A stretch of DNA of 64,000 nt, from positions 682,001 to 746,000 of the forward strand of contig CP000474.1 in NCBI GenBank assembly GCA_000014925.1, given 5' to 3'. This document shows positions 27,404 to 37,067 of this stretch, one piece after another (within the stretch, counting starts at the first letter, position 1; the number at the start of each line of letters is the position of its first letter). A model generated the notes under the pieces. That model was not told the DNA's origin and made no database searches. It saw nothing but the letters and a program-made list of their open reading frames with translations. This stretch comes from Paenarthrobacter aurescens TC1 (GTDB taxonomy: Bacteria > Actinomycetota > Actinomycetes > Actinomycetales > Micrococcaceae). A program made the translations under genes and the position numbers.

Positions 27404-28306
27404 ATGGCAACCCCTACCCTGACCCGTCCCGCACCACGTACAACCACCAGCAACAGCCTCAAGATCCGCCAGCCACGCAAGAAGCTGACGGTCGGCAGGA
27501 TCGCCGCCATCGTCGTCGCTGCCTTCATTGCGGTGCTGTGGCTGATCCCGTTCGGCTGGGCCACCGCCACCGCTTTCAAAACCGAGACGGATGCCGCAGC
27601 CCCGGACGTCACGTGGCTGCCGCCGTCGGGCTTTACTCCCGAAGCGTTCGTGAAGGTGTTCCAGGACGGCAACATCCCGCTGTGGACCTGGAACTCGCTC
27701 TACACCTCTGCGGCCATCACGGCCATCACCCTGGTGATCTCTGCTTTGGTTGCCTACGCGCTCTCGAGGATCGACTTCAAGGGCAAGAAGGTGCTGATGA
27801 CGGCGATCATCGCGTCCATCATCATTCCGCCGCCCGTCCTGATCATCCCGCTGTTCTACCAAATGCTCGCGCTGAACCTGATCGATACCTCGTGGGCCAT
27901 CATCCTGCCGCAGGTCATTCACCCAGCCATGGTGTTCGTGCTGAAGAAGTTCTTCGATCAGATCCCGCGCGAACTCGAAGAAGCGGCCGTCATGGACGGT
28001 GCCAGCCGTTTGAGGATTTTCACACAGATCATCCTGCCGTTGTCCCGGCCCATCCTGGCCGCCGTCGCGATTTTCGTGTTCATCGGCGCGTGGAACAACT
28101 TCCTGTGGCCGTTCATCGCCACCAACGACGGCAACCTGCTGACCCTCCCGGTCGGATTGCAAACCATCAAGAGCGCCTACGGCATCCAGTACGCGCAGAA
28201 CATGGCGTCCGCACTGCTCGCCGCGCTGCCGCTGATCGTCGTATTCCTGTTCTTCCAGCGCCAGATCATCAAGGGCGTCGCGACGACGGGACTCGCCGGA
28301 ACCTGA
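27404..28306 (+). CDS. ABC transporter permease, MalG-type
   Basis: 300 residues with an EAA loop ELEEAAVMDGASRLRIFTQI near residue 190. ATG 27404 has AGGAG about 8 nt upstream inside the end of the previous gene; the frame stays open far upstream but that part is only the shadow of the first permease. Partner of the MalF-type permease. Confidence 0.94.
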   Translation: MATPTLTRPAPRTTTSNSLKIRQPRKKLTVGRIAAIVVAAFIAVLWLIPFGWATATAFKTETDAAAPDVTWLPPSGFTPEAFVKVFQDGNIPLWTWNSLYTSAAITAITLVISALVAYALSRIDFKGKKVLMTAIIASIIIPPPVLIIPLFYQMLALNLIDTSWAIILPQVIHPAMVFVLKKFFDQIPRELEEAAVMDGASRLRIFTQIILPLSRPILAAVAIFVFIGAWNNFLWPFIATNDGNLLTLPVGLQTIKSAYGIQYAQNMASALLAALPLIVVFLFFQRQIIKGVATTGLAGT

Positions 28307-28355
28307 CCGGCACCTTCCACTTATCAACAGTTTCAGAACACAACCAAGGAGATAC

Positions 28356-29894
28356 ATGTCCCGCGCACGCATCACCCTCGACCGCGACTTCACCATTGGC
28401 GAGGTACCCCGCCGCCTGTTCGGCTCCTTCGTGGAGCACATGGGCCGCTGTGTCTACACCGGCATCTACGAGCCCGGCCACCCCGAAGCTGACCAGAACG
28501 GCTTCCGCCAGGACGTCCTGAAGCTCGTCAAGGAACTGGGCGCCACTGTCATCCGGTACCCCGGCGGCAACTTCGTCTCGGGCTACAACTGGGAAGACGG
28601 CATCGGTCCCCGCGAAAACAGGCCACGCCGCCTGGATGGGGCCTGGCACACCGTGGAGACCAACGCCTTCGGCCTGCACGAATTCGTGGACTGGTCCAAG
28701 CAAGCCGGTACGGAAATCATGGAAGCCATCAACCTGGGCACCAGGGGAGTGGACGCGGCCCGCGAAATCGTGGAGTACGCCAACCACCCCGGCGGAACCT
28801 ACTGGTCCGACCTCCGCGCCAAGAACGGCCACAAAGACCCGTTCAACATCAAGCTCTGGTGCCTGGGCAACGAGATGGACGGCCCGTGGCAAATCGGCCA
28901 CAAGACCGCCGATGAGTACGGACGCCTGGCACAGGAAGCCGCCAAGGCCATGCGCTTTGTGGACCCCTCGCTGGAATTGGTGGCCTGTGGCAGCTCCAAC
29001 TCCGGAATGCCGACCTTCGGCGCCTGGGAACAGACCGTCCTGACGCACACCTACGACGAAGTGGATTACGTTTCCCTGCACGCCTACTACCAGGAGCACG
29101 ATGGCGACGTCGGCAGCTTCCTGGCCTCCGCCGTCGACACCGACTACTTCATCGAATCCGTGATCGCTACCGCGGACGCTGTGCGTGCCAAGGGAAAGCA
29201 CAAGAAGCACATCAACTTGTCCTTCGATGAGTGGAACGTCTGGTACCAGCGCGGCTTGGACACCGAAGACCAGCCGCACAACGTGATCAAGGCCGGTTGG
29301 CGTGAGCACCCCCGCGTGATCGAGGACAAGTACAACGTCACCGATGCCGTGGTGGTGGGGACGCTGCTCAATTCGCTGCTCCGCCACGGTGATCGTGTGA
29401 AGATCGCCAACCAGGCGCAGCTGGTGAACGTGATCGCGCCGATCCTGTCGGAGGAAAACGGTCCGGCCTGGAAGCAGACCATCTTCCACCCGTTCGCACG
29501 GATGGCCGAGCTCGCCAAGGGCCAGATCCTGCGGCTCTCGGTGGACTCGGACAAGTACTCGAATAGTCGCTTCGGGGACACGGACCTGGTGGACGTCAGC
29601 GCTACGTGGAACGAGGAAACGGGCCGGGTGGCACTGTTCTTCGCGAACCGCGGCTTGGAAGAGGCTGCCGACGTGGAGGTTGCCTTGCGCGGTTTCGATG
29701 CCCGCCAGGTGCTCCGCGCCGAGGTCCTCGAAATCCCCGAAGGGGGCGACCGCCTCACCATCAACACCCAGGATCAGCCGGGCCGTGTTGGCCTGACTGC
29801 CTTGGAAGGTGTGAAGGCGACCGGTTCGGAGCTGCGCCTGACGCTGCCCGCATTGTCCTGGGCCGTCGTCGAGCTTGATGTGGTGAAAGGCTAG
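28356..29894 (+). CDS. abfA: Alpha-L-arabinofuranosidase, GH51
   Basis: 512 residues, no signal peptide, so cytoplasmic: it releases arabinofuranose from oligosaccharides brought in by the adjacent importer. The acid/base is E173 in CLGNEMDGPW and the nucleophile E292 in NLSFDEWNVW; RYPGGNFVSGYNWEDGIGP (about 67-85) is the conserved GH51 block. Full length for the family. AAGGAG precedes the ATG. Confidence 0.95.
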   Translation: MSRARITLDRDFTIGEVPRRLFGSFVEHMGRCVYTGIYEPGHPEADQNGFRQDVLKLVKELGATVIRYPGGNFVSGYNWEDGIGPRENRPRRLDGAWHTVETNAFGLHEFVDWSKQAGTEIMEAINLGTRGVDAAREIVEYANHPGGTYWSDLRAKNGHKDPFNIKLWCLGNEMDGPWQIGHKTADEYGRLAQEAAKAMRFVDPSLELVACGSSNSGMPTFGAWEQTVLTHTYDEVDYVSLHAYYQEHDGDVGSFLASAVDTDYFIESVIATADAVRAKGKHKKHINLSFDEWNVWYQRGLDTEDQPHNVIKAGWREHPRVIEDKYNVTDAVVVGTLLNSLLRHGDRVKIANQAQLVNVIAPILSEENGPAWKQTIFHPFARMAELAKGQILRLSVDSDKYSNSRFGDTDLVDVSATWNEETGRVALFFANRGLEEAADVEVALRGFDARQVLRAEVLEIPEGGDRLTINTQDQPGRVGLTALEGVKATGSELRLTLPALSWAVVELDVVKG

Positions 29895-29910
29895 CCGCGT
29901 ACCCAGCTGA

Positions 29911-29958
29911 GTGACAGCAAACGTCGCAATGAGCGCTCATTGCGACGTTTGCCGTCAC
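29911..29958. terminator. 48-bp near-perfect palindrome, probable bidirectional terminator
   Basis: The arms are two 24-nt halves that meet without a loop at GAGCGCTC; only one base pair is mismatched (GTGACA... against ...CCGTCAC). It lies between the ends of two convergent genes (GH51 and the DsbA-like gene). There is no T-run on either side, so it may instead be a REP-like palindrome. Confidence 0.7.
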
Positions 29959-29991
29959 CTACGTGGGTTGATGCACGACGGCGGGGGCTAC

Positions 29992-30690
29992 TTAGACTGC
30001 GCAGCCGTCCGGGCCGCAGGCCTCGGCATCGGAAGCGCCCACCGGGATCAGCGGGTTGGCTTCCTGCCACGCCTGGTTCAGGGCCTGGCTGAAAAGGTCC
30101 GCGGGTTGGGCGCCGGAGATGCCGTACTTGCGGTCTATGACGAAGAACGGGACGCCGGTGACGCCGATGGCGCGGGCCTCGTTGATGTCCTGGTTGACGG
30201 CGTCCGTGTACTTGTCAGAGGTGAACAGCTCGGCGACTTCATCTGCCGGCAACTGGAGGGAGGCGCCGAGTTCCGTGAGGTACTCCTGGTTCCCGATGTC
30301 CTTGCCGTGCTCAAAGTGATCGCTGAGCAACTGTTCCTTGGCCGCGTCCTGGCGTCCGTGGGATGCCGCGAGGTGGATGAGGCGGTGGGCTGTGAAACTG
30401 TTGGCCACCACAACCTTGTCGAAGTGATAATCCAGGCCTTCGCCCTTAGCCGTCTCCGTGACGTGCGCGAACATCTGCTTGACCTGCTCAGGGGCCATGC
30501 CCTTGCGATTGCTGAGATAGTCCAATTCCGTGCCGTCGTAGTGCTCGGGAACGGAGGGGTCCAGCTGGTAGCTCTTCCACTCGATGTCCACGGAATCGCG
30601 GTGCGGGAACTGTGCCAGGGCGGTCTCAAAACGGCGCTTGCCGATGTAGCACCACGGGCACGCGACGTCTGACCAGATCTCAATCTTCAT
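29992..30690 (-). CDS. DsbA-family (FrnE-like) oxidoreductase
   Basis: 232 residues from ATG 30690. The thioredoxin-fold start KIEIWSDVACPWCYIGKRRF has the CPWC active site, and the conserved cis-Pro region is GVTGVPFFVIDRKYGISGAQ. FrnE-type proteins are cytoplasmic disulfide isomerase/oxidoreductase-like proteins, some linked to stress resistance or polyketide metabolism. The C-terminal EACGPDGC adds two cysteines. An upstream extension of the frame has no DsbA similarity and was left out. Confidence 0.93.
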   Translation of the reverse strand: MKIEIWSDVACPWCYIGKRRFETALAQFPHRDSVDIEWKSYQLDPSVPEHYDGTELDYLSNRKGMAPEQVKQMFAHVTETAKGEGLDYHFDKVVVANSFTAHRLIHLAASHGRQDAAKEQLLSDHFEHGKDIGNQEYLTELGASLQLPADEVAELFTSDKYTDAVNQDINEARAIGVTGVPFFVIDRKYGISGAQPADLFSQALNQAWQEANPLIPVGASDAEACGPDGCAV

Positions 30691-30837
30691 GATCTGGACA
30701 ACCTGCCAGGACAGCCCGGCATTCCTTACACGACTGTTATTTTGCTCACCCGTTGTTGTTCCACCCGAAGCCCAATATTCTTGAAACGGGTTATGAAGCC
30801 AGCCCTTGGACTGGGGGTTTTGCGCGGAGGCTCTAGC

Positions 30838-31893
30838 ATGCGCATCGGACTTATCGTCGGCCCTTGGTTTACCGTGCCGCCCGAAAAATACGGCGGAACC
30901 GAACGTGTCGTGGACGCTTTGGCGCGGGCTTTGGTGGACGCAGGACACGACGTTCTGTTGGCGGCGGCATCGGACAGCATCTGCCCTGTCCCGCAGCTTC
31001 CGGGCTTTGGACCCAGCGAACCCGAAGAAGTAGGCCTAACGCTGAGCGAGCTGGCTCATGTCATTAAGGCTTACCGAGATATGGGCGGAGTGGACATCAT
31101 CCACGATCACACCATGGCCGGCCCGCTGTACGCCCACCGCCCGCTGGATATTCCCGTAGTAACCACCATTCACGGGCAGCTCTCGCCACGGGCGGCAACA
31201 CTGTACCGGGACATGGCCCAGGACACCGCCATCATCGCCATCTCACACGACCAGTGCAGCCGGGTGCAGGACCTCCGGATCTCCGCAGTCATCCATCATG
31301 GACTCGACCTTTCCAGTGTTTCTGTCGGAGCAGGGGATGGCGGATACGTGTGCTTCGTGGGGCGGATGTGCCCGGACAAGGGACTCTTGGAGGCGGTGGC
31401 TGTTGCCCGGGAAGCCGGAGTGCCACTGCGCATCGCAGCCAAGATGCACGCCAAGGATGAGCAAGAGTACTTCCGGGACATGGTCCAGCCAGTCCTCGGG
31501 CCGCAGGAAGAATTGCTCGGTGAGCTTTCCGATCCGGAAAAATACGAGCTCATGCGTGGTGCGTCAGCCCTCATCAACCCTGTCCAGTGGCACGAACCGT
31601 TCGGGCTGGTGATGATCGAGGCGTTGGCCACGGGAACTCCAGTGGTGGCCACCCCCATGGGTGCTGCTCCCGAAATTGTCCGGCATGGCGTCACCGGGTA
31701 CCTCGGTGGGATCGACGAATTACCCGGATTCGTGGAGGCGGCGGCCCAGCTGAGCCGGGCGGAGTGCCGGCGCTCAGTGGATGAATATTTCAACGCCACA
31801 CGCATGGCGGCAGACCACTTGGACCTCTACGCCAAGGTGATCAAACAATTCAAGCCCTCAAGCAAGACTCCCGAGGAGGCCTTCCGGCCATGA
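30838..31893 (+). CDS. Glycosyltransferase family 4
   Basis: 351 residues from ATG 30838 (GGAGG upstream). GT4 features: MRIGLIVGPWFTVPPEKYGG (N-terminal acceptor domain loop), HDHTMAGPLYAH, CFVGRMCPDKG, and the donor-binding EX7E motif HEPFGLVMIEALATGTPVVA. Its stop overlaps the ATG of the following glucosidase by 4 bp (ATGA), so the pair is translationally coupled and probably acts on the same glucan or glucoside. Confidence 0.92.
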   Translation: MRIGLIVGPWFTVPPEKYGGTERVVDALARALVDAGHDVLLAAASDSICPVPQLPGFGPSEPEEVGLTLSELAHVIKAYRDMGGVDIIHDHTMAGPLYAHRPLDIPVVTTIHGQLSPRAATLYRDMAQDTAIIAISHDQCSRVQDLRISAVIHHGLDLSSVSVGAGDGGYVCFVGRMCPDKGLLEAVAVAREAGVPLRIAAKMHAKDEQEYFRDMVQPVLGPQEELLGELSDPEKYELMRGASALINPVQWHEPFGLVMIEALATGTPVVATPMGAAPEIVRHGVTGYLGGIDELPGFVEAAAQLSRAECRRSVDEYFNATRMAADHLDLYAKVIKQFKPSSKTPEEAFRP

Positions 31894-34025
31894 CCGCTTG
31901 GAACGAAGACACCGAAGCCGGGGCGTCAGAGCTGGGTGCCGTCACCGTCGTGGAAGGTTCATCCTTCTGTATCTCCTCGCACTCGGGTGACATTCACGGA
32001 GGCGGTTCCCAAGGCGCCTACTACCAGGACACGAGGATCGTTTCGCGCTGGATCCTAAGGATCAACGGGGCGCTCAGGGAGCCATTGGTAGCTCGGAATC
32101 CCACCGCGTTCCAGGCTGAGTACGTCGGCCGGGCATGCTCAGCTGACGGCAGGTTCGACAGTCCGCTGGTAGTCCAGCATCAACGGCACGTGGGGGCGGG
32201 CCTCCGGGACGACATCACCATCCGGAACTACTCGGGACAGGATGCCCCGTGCGAGATTGAACTGCTGATCGACGCCGACCTCGCCGACCTCTTCGACGTC
32301 AAAGGAGGCCGTACCAACAAAGCCGCCACCCCCCTGAAGAAGGCGCACAAGAAGGAGCTCCACATCGATTCGCTCCACTCCAGCGGCCAACGCAGGGGAG
32401 TGGCATTCCGGGCCTCCGGCGCCAAAGTGTCCAACGACGGCTTGCGGTTCCACATCAGCATCCCCGCACGCAGCCAATGGTCCACCAGCATCATCGCCGT
32501 TCCCCTGGTCAACGGAAAGGGGCCCAACGATCCCTTCACCGAGACCACCCCGCTGCACCACACCCCGGGCGTCCGCCGCCACGTCGCCTGGGAAGAGCAT
32601 GTTCCCCGGATCGCCGTGACGGACGCCAACGTGGAGGAAGTCCTGGAGCGCAGCCAACGCGACCTGGGCTCGCTGCGCATCTTTGATCCCGAGCATCCGG
32701 ACCGGGTGGCGGTGGCGGCCGGAGCGCCCTGGTTCATGGCACTGTTCGGACGCGACTCCCTCCTTGCGTCCTACATGTCACTCATGGTGGACCCGCGTCT
32801 GGCGGCCGGAACGCTGCAGACCTTGGCCGCGCTCCAAGGCAGCAAAGTGGATGTAGATTCCGAGGAAGAACCCGGGCGCATTCCTCACGAGGTCCGTCTC
32901 GGCGTGACCGCCGGGCTCTCGCTGGGCGGGACCGCGTACTACGGAACCGCAGATGCGACGCCCCTGTTCGTCTCCACGCTCGGCGAGCTCAGCAGATGGG
33001 GCCTCGGCTCGGATATCATCGACTCCCTCCTCCCGCACGCGGACCGTGCCATCGAATGGCTGGAACAGTACGGAGACCGCGACGGCGACGGCTTCATCGA
33101 ATACCAAAGGCCCAACGAGCACGGACTGATCAACCAAGGCTGGAAAGACTCCTGGGACGGCATCAACTTCGCCGATGGCCGGATGGCGGAAGCGCCAATA
33201 GCCCTCTGCGAGGTGCAAGCCTACGCTTACGCAGCCTACGTAGGCCGATCCCTGCTGGCCCGCGCGGCGGGCGATACCGCCGTCGAACGCCGTTGCGCCG
33301 ACCGCGCCGAAACACTGAAAGCCGCCTTCAACGAGGCGTTCTGGCTCCCCGATCAGGGCTATTTCGCGCTGGCGCTGGACAAGGACAAGAAGCCCGTGGA
33401 CTCCTGCACGTCCAACATGGGGCACTGCCTGTGGGTGGGCATCGTGGACGAGGACAAGGCACCGCTGGTGGCCGAGCGGCTGATGTCCCCGGAGATGTTC
33501 ACCGGGTGGGGCATCCGGACATTGGGGTCCGACATGGGCGCGTACAACCCCGTCAGCTACCACAACGGCTCGGTGTGGCCCCACGACACCGCGCTCGTGG
33601 CCACAGGACTCATGCGGTACGGCTTCGTGAAGGAAGCCAGCCGAGTTGCGAGCGGACTGTTCGACGCCGCCGAACACTTCGGCGGTCAGCTTCCGGAGCT
33701 TTTCTGCGGCTTTGACCGTGGCGACTTTGCGGAGCCGGTACCGTACCCGACGGCGTGTTCCCCCCAAGCGTGGGCGGCTGCGGCACCCGTTCAACTCGCC
33801 CGGATCCTGCTGCGGTTCGACCCTGATTTCACCCGGAACGTGCTGCACCTGGCGCCGATCCTGCCGGACGCTTACGGGTCGTTCCGCGCGGAGAACGTGC
33901 TGCTGGGGCGCTCGCGGATCACTGTGCAAGCCTCCGGTTCGTCCGGTACGGTAAGTGGGCTACCGGCCGGGCTTGAACTGCGCTCCGATCCTCGACCGCC
34001 ACTGACGGGGGACTTGTTCGGCTAG
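31890..34025 (+). CDS. Glycogen-debranching-type amylo-alpha-1,6-glucosidase family protein
   Basis: 711 residues. The N-terminal about 200 residues form the GDE_N_bis beta domain (SHSGDIHGGGSQGAYYQDTR); an (alpha/alpha)6 barrel follows with WFMALFGRDSLLASYM, NQGWKDSWDGINFADG and YHNGSVWPHDTALVATGL, the usual acidic active-site segments of this clan. Full length; cytoplasmic. With the coupled GT4 it suggests synthesis or remodelling of an alpha-glucan or compatible-solute glucoside (inference). Confidence 0.9.
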   Translation: MTAWNEDTEAGASELGAVTVVEGSSFCISSHSGDIHGGGSQGAYYQDTRIVSRWILRINGALREPLVARNPTAFQAEYVGRACSADGRFDSPLVVQHQRHVGAGLRDDITIRNYSGQDAPCEIELLIDADLADLFDVKGGRTNKAATPLKKAHKKELHIDSLHSSGQRRGVAFRASGAKVSNDGLRFHISIPARSQWSTSIIAVPLVNGKGPNDPFTETTPLHHTPGVRRHVAWEEHVPRIAVTDANVEEVLERSQRDLGSLRIFDPEHPDRVAVAAGAPWFMALFGRDSLLASYMSLMVDPRLAAGTLQTLAALQGSKVDVDSEEEPGRIPHEVRLGVTAGLSLGGTAYYGTADATPLFVSTLGELSRWGLGSDIIDSLLPHADRAIEWLEQYGDRDGDGFIEYQRPNEHGLINQGWKDSWDGINFADGRMAEAPIALCEVQAYAYAAYVGRSLLARAAGDTAVERRCADRAETLKAAFNEAFWLPDQGYFALALDKDKKPVDSCTSNMGHCLWVGIVDEDKAPLVAERLMSPEMFTGWGIRTLGSDMGAYNPVSYHNGSVWPHDTALVATGLMRYGFVKEASRVASGLFDAAEHFGGQLPELFCGFDRGDFAEPVPYPTACSPQAWAAAAPVQLARILLRFDPDFTRNVLHLAPILPDAYGSFRAENVLLGRSRITVQASGSSGTVSGLPAGLELRSDPRPPLTGDLFG

Positions 34026-34035
34026 TTCCTGTTTA

Positions 34036-34566
34036 TTAGAGCGCGTGCTCCATCACGAAGTCGTGCTCTACGGAGTCGCCGAGCTTGAACGACTTGGTGC
34101 CCACGCGCTGGAAACCGCTCTTTTCGTAGAAACGGATGGCTTTCGCGTTCTCGCTGTTGACGCCGAGCCAGACTCCTGACGCACCTTTATCTGCAGCGTC
34201 AGCGATCGAGGCGCTGATGAGTCGCGATGCAGCGCCTTTGCCGTGGTGCTCGGGGTGGACGTAGCACTTGCTCAGCTCCGTGGAGGGGAGCGCCGAGAGC
34301 ACGGACGCGACGTCGGGGTCGCTGGCCGGTTTGGCAACCAGCATGGTGTACCCGTTGAGCTGCCCGCCGTCGTCGAGCACCAGGATGGTGATGTTCGCAT
34401 CGGCGAGGTAGTCCGTGAAGTTGGCTTCGCTCAACGTCTTTTCGAGGTGCGCTTGGATGTCCGCCCGTGAGGCGCCCGGCGGGCACGCCAGCGGGAAGGT
34501 GACGGCAGCAAGCTCAGCCAGCTTCCCGGCGTCGTGCGTTGTGGCGGTGCGGATGGTCTCGGTCAT
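34036..34566 (-). CDS. GNAT-family N-acetyltransferase
   Basis: 176 residues. Acetyl-CoA-binding motif A is KCYVHPEHHGKGAASRLIS; motif B follows as GVWLGVNSENAKAIRFYEKSGF. The substrate is unknown. It lies 5 bp downstream of the GH32 gene on the same strand and may be the last, unrelated, member of that operon. Confidence 0.9.
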   Translation of the reverse strand: MTETIRTATTHDAGKLAELAAVTFPLACPPGASRADIQAHLEKTLSEANFTDYLADANITILVLDDGGQLNGYTMLVAKPASDPDVASVLSALPSTELSKCYVHPEHHGKGAASRLISASIADAADKGASGVWLGVNSENAKAIRFYEKSGFQRVGTKSFKLGDSVEHDFVMEHAL

Positions 34567-34571
34567 AGGAG

Positions 34572-36074
34572 TCAGGATACGGCCGAGACGGTTAGTTTCC
34601 GTACTGTTGCTGTGCCACCCTCCGCACTCAGTTCGGTGCCCACGCTCCCTGGGCCGGGGAACACCAGATCGGTCAACGCAACCTTGCCGCCTTGGGCGAA
34701 GACCTCCACGGAGCCATGGTCCACGATCACTTGGAGCCTCAGGATGCCGTCCTCCAGAACCACAGGTGCCGATTCAGTGGAAGCGAACTTTTCGTGGAAT
34801 GTGGTGTGACCGGAGTTTCGGCGATCCAAGGTGAGCTGGTGAGTGGCGGCATCGAAACTGAGGCGGGTGGCCCCGAAAAGTGTCAACGAGACAACCCGGG
34901 CCGTACCCGGCAGGATGTCGGCATCGATCACTTGGGCGGTGTCAAAGTCCGGCAGGGCTAGAGGGGAAGAACCAACCTCCATGTCCTGCACGGTGTGGAT
35001 GTTCCTCCCGAAACCTGGGGACAGAACAGGGCGCTGGACCAAGCGGGGTAGTCCATTGATCGTGGTCAGTTCCACCTCCCGTGCCAGTGACATGCTTGAC
35101 CGCCACGGCTGCGTTGGGAGGGAGTTGGCGTAATCCCAGTTGTTCATCCATCCGATCATGATCCGGCGGTTGTTGGGAGCGTTACTGAAAGAGACGGCCG
35201 CATAGTAGTCGCGGCCCCAATCGAGCCAAAGACAATCCGGGAGGTTCACCGTTCCGTCTGCACTGGCTTGAACCAGGGAATCGGTATCAGCGATGAATCG
35301 GACGCCATCGAAGTGGCCCACAAAGTACTGCCCTCCCGAACCGCCGGCCACGGCACCGGGATTGATGTTGACCACCAGGATCCACTTGACATGGTCTGGG
35401 TCTCCGTCGACGGGGAGGGGGAAGAGATCAGGACATTCCCACTCGCCGCCGGTGGCATTGGCAGGGCCGAAGGTGCTCAAGTACTCCCATGCTTTGAGGT
35501 CGTCGGAACGGTACAGGACAACCTGCTGATGCTGGGCCTCCACCGCAACCATCACCCAGAAAGCACCGTCGGAGCCCTCATGGCGAAACACCTTGGGATC
35601 CCTGAAATGTGCCGAGCCCCGGTTGAGGACAGGATTGCCCGCGTACTTCTGCCACGTCATGCCCGAGTCGGTGGAGAAGGCGAGCGACTGTGCCTGGGTC
35701 CCCTGCAGCCCTGAGCCTTCCTTGAAAGCACTGGTGTAGATGGCAACCAGCGGAGGGTTCTCCAGTGTGCCCAAACCGGACGTGTTATCTTCGTCCACCA
35801 CCACGCTGCCGGAGAACACGTCCTCCTGCTCGTCGCAGGCGATGGCAACCGGGTGTTCGGTCCAGTGCAGTAGATCCTCTGAGGTGGCGTGACCCCAGGA
35901 CATGTTGCCCCAGACGTTATCGAACGGGTTGTTTTGGTAGAAGAGGTGGTAAACACCCTGGTTGTACACCAGCCCATTGGGATCGTTCAGCCAGGTGTTG
36001 GTGGCCGTGTAGTGAAGTGCGGGCCGGCTCATAAGTTGGGCTGAACCGGCAGGGTGAATGGTTGTATCAGTCAT
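34572..36074 (-). CDS. GH32 beta-fructosidase (intracellular), DFA III/inulin locus
   Basis: 500 residues, no signal peptide. All three GH32 catalytic motifs are intact: nucleophile D31 in WLNDPNGL, transition-state D159 in HFRDPKVF, and acid/base E213 in WECPDLF. A C-terminal beta-sandwich follows. In this locus it would cleave inulobiose and fructo-oligosaccharides to fructose. It overlaps the upstream kinase gene by 8 bp. Confidence 0.94.
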   Translation of the reverse strand: MTDTTIHPAGSAQLMSRPALHYTATNTWLNDPNGLVYNQGVYHLFYQNNPFDNVWGNMSWGHATSEDLLHWTEHPVAIACDEQEDVFSGSVVVDEDNTSGLGTLENPPLVAIYTSAFKEGSGLQGTQAQSLAFSTDSGMTWQKYAGNPVLNRGSAHFRDPKVFRHEGSDGAFWVMVAVEAQHQQVVLYRSDDLKAWEYLSTFGPANATGGEWECPDLFPLPVDGDPDHVKWILVVNINPGAVAGGSGGQYFVGHFDGVRFIADTDSLVQASADGTVNLPDCLWLDWGRDYYAAVSFSNAPNNRRIMIGWMNNWDYANSLPTQPWRSSMSLAREVELTTINGLPRLVQRPVLSPGFGRNIHTVQDMEVGSSPLALPDFDTAQVIDADILPGTARVVSLTLFGATRLSFDAATHQLTLDRRNSGHTTFHEKFASTESAPVVLEDGILRLQVIVDHGSVEVFAQGGKVALTDLVFPGPGSVGTELSAEGGTATVRKLTVSAVS

Positions 36075-37020
36075 TGGAGTTCTTTCGGGAAGTGTGTGCC
36101 AGTTCCAGCGATCCGCTCAGTTCGGCCCGCGTTGGCGGGTTGGCTCCGTGCCGTCCCACGGTGATGGCCGCAGCGAGGGAAGCCGCCGTTCCCAGCCTGG
36201 TGAGGTCGGCGTCGTCGAAAACGGACTGCGGGTTCTCCACCAGTCCTGCGATCAGGGCGGACATGTAGGAATCGCCCGCGCCGACAGTATCTTTAACCGC
36301 CACAGCTGGCGCCGGCACATGGACCTCGGCGGTCTTGGACCATAGATAGGACCCTGACCCGCCATCGGTGATGATGGCCGCTTCCGGCCCCAGGCCAAGA
36401 AGGTGGCGCCCGACGGCGGCAGGAGACCACCGTGGGTAGAGCCAGAGGGCGTCTTCCGAACTGAGTTTCACCACGGTAGCCAGTGCCGCGGTGCGCTCGA
36501 AGGTTTGCAGGGCTGCAGCGTGGTCCGGGAGGAGCGTGGGGCGAATATTGGGATCGTAGGTGATGGTGCAGCGGCCGGAGAACAGTTCCAGGACGGAGCG
36601 GACCTGAGTTGCCCCGGGCTCCATGAACGCGGCCAAAGACCCTGTGTGCAGTACCTTCGGGAGGAACGTCGGACTGATAGCGGGGAGATCCCACTGGAAG
36701 TCGAACTCGTACTCCGCGGAGCCTTTGCTGTCTAGGATCGCCCTGGCAGTTGACGTCCTGGGGAGGTGTTCGGCTCCCGGCATCATGGACACGCCAGCGC
36801 TCGCCAAGTGCTCCTGAATCCGCGCGCTGCGGTGGTCCTTGCCCAATGCTGTGAGAAACGCAGTGCTGATACCCAGGCGACCGAGCCCGAAGGCAACGTT
36901 GAGCCCGGAACCGCCCGGGAACTCGACGGCTCCTGCCGCTGTGTCAATGACGTCGATGAGGGCTTCGCCAACTACTACGACGTCCGTTTCAGGGCAGGAG
37001 GGGACAGGGCGGCTGTGCAT
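36067..37020 (-). CDS. PfkB-family carbohydrate kinase, probable fructokinase
   Basis: 317 residues with the PfkB signatures: EFPGGSGLNVAFGLGRLG near the start and VKDTVGAGDSYMSALIAG (catalytic Asp in GAGD) near residue 245. Position between a GH32 enzyme and the DFA III genes makes fructose the likely substrate (inference). Confidence 0.92.
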   Translation of the reverse strand: MHSRPVPSCPETDVVVVGEALIDVIDTAAGAVEFPGGSGLNVAFGLGRLGISTAFLTALGKDHRSARIQEHLASAGVSMMPGAEHLPRTSTARAILDSKGSAEYEFDFQWDLPAISPTFLPKVLHTGSLAAFMEPGATQVRSVLELFSGRCTITYDPNIRPTLLPDHAAALQTFERTAALATVVKLSSEDALWLYPRWSPAAVGRHLLGLGPEAAIITDGGSGSYLWSKTAEVHVPAPAVAVKDTVGAGDSYMSALIAGLVENPQSVFDDADLTRLGTAASLAAAITVGRHGANPPTRAELSGSLELAHTSRKNSND

Positions 37021-37067
37021 TGATGATCCTTCGTGGTGGGCGCGTCCGAGGCCGGACGCGGTGGAAG

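Noticed and set aside
29911..30672. Plus-strand frame starting inside the palindrome
   Set aside because: Antisense to the DsbA-like gene; its start is merely the palindrome read from one side.
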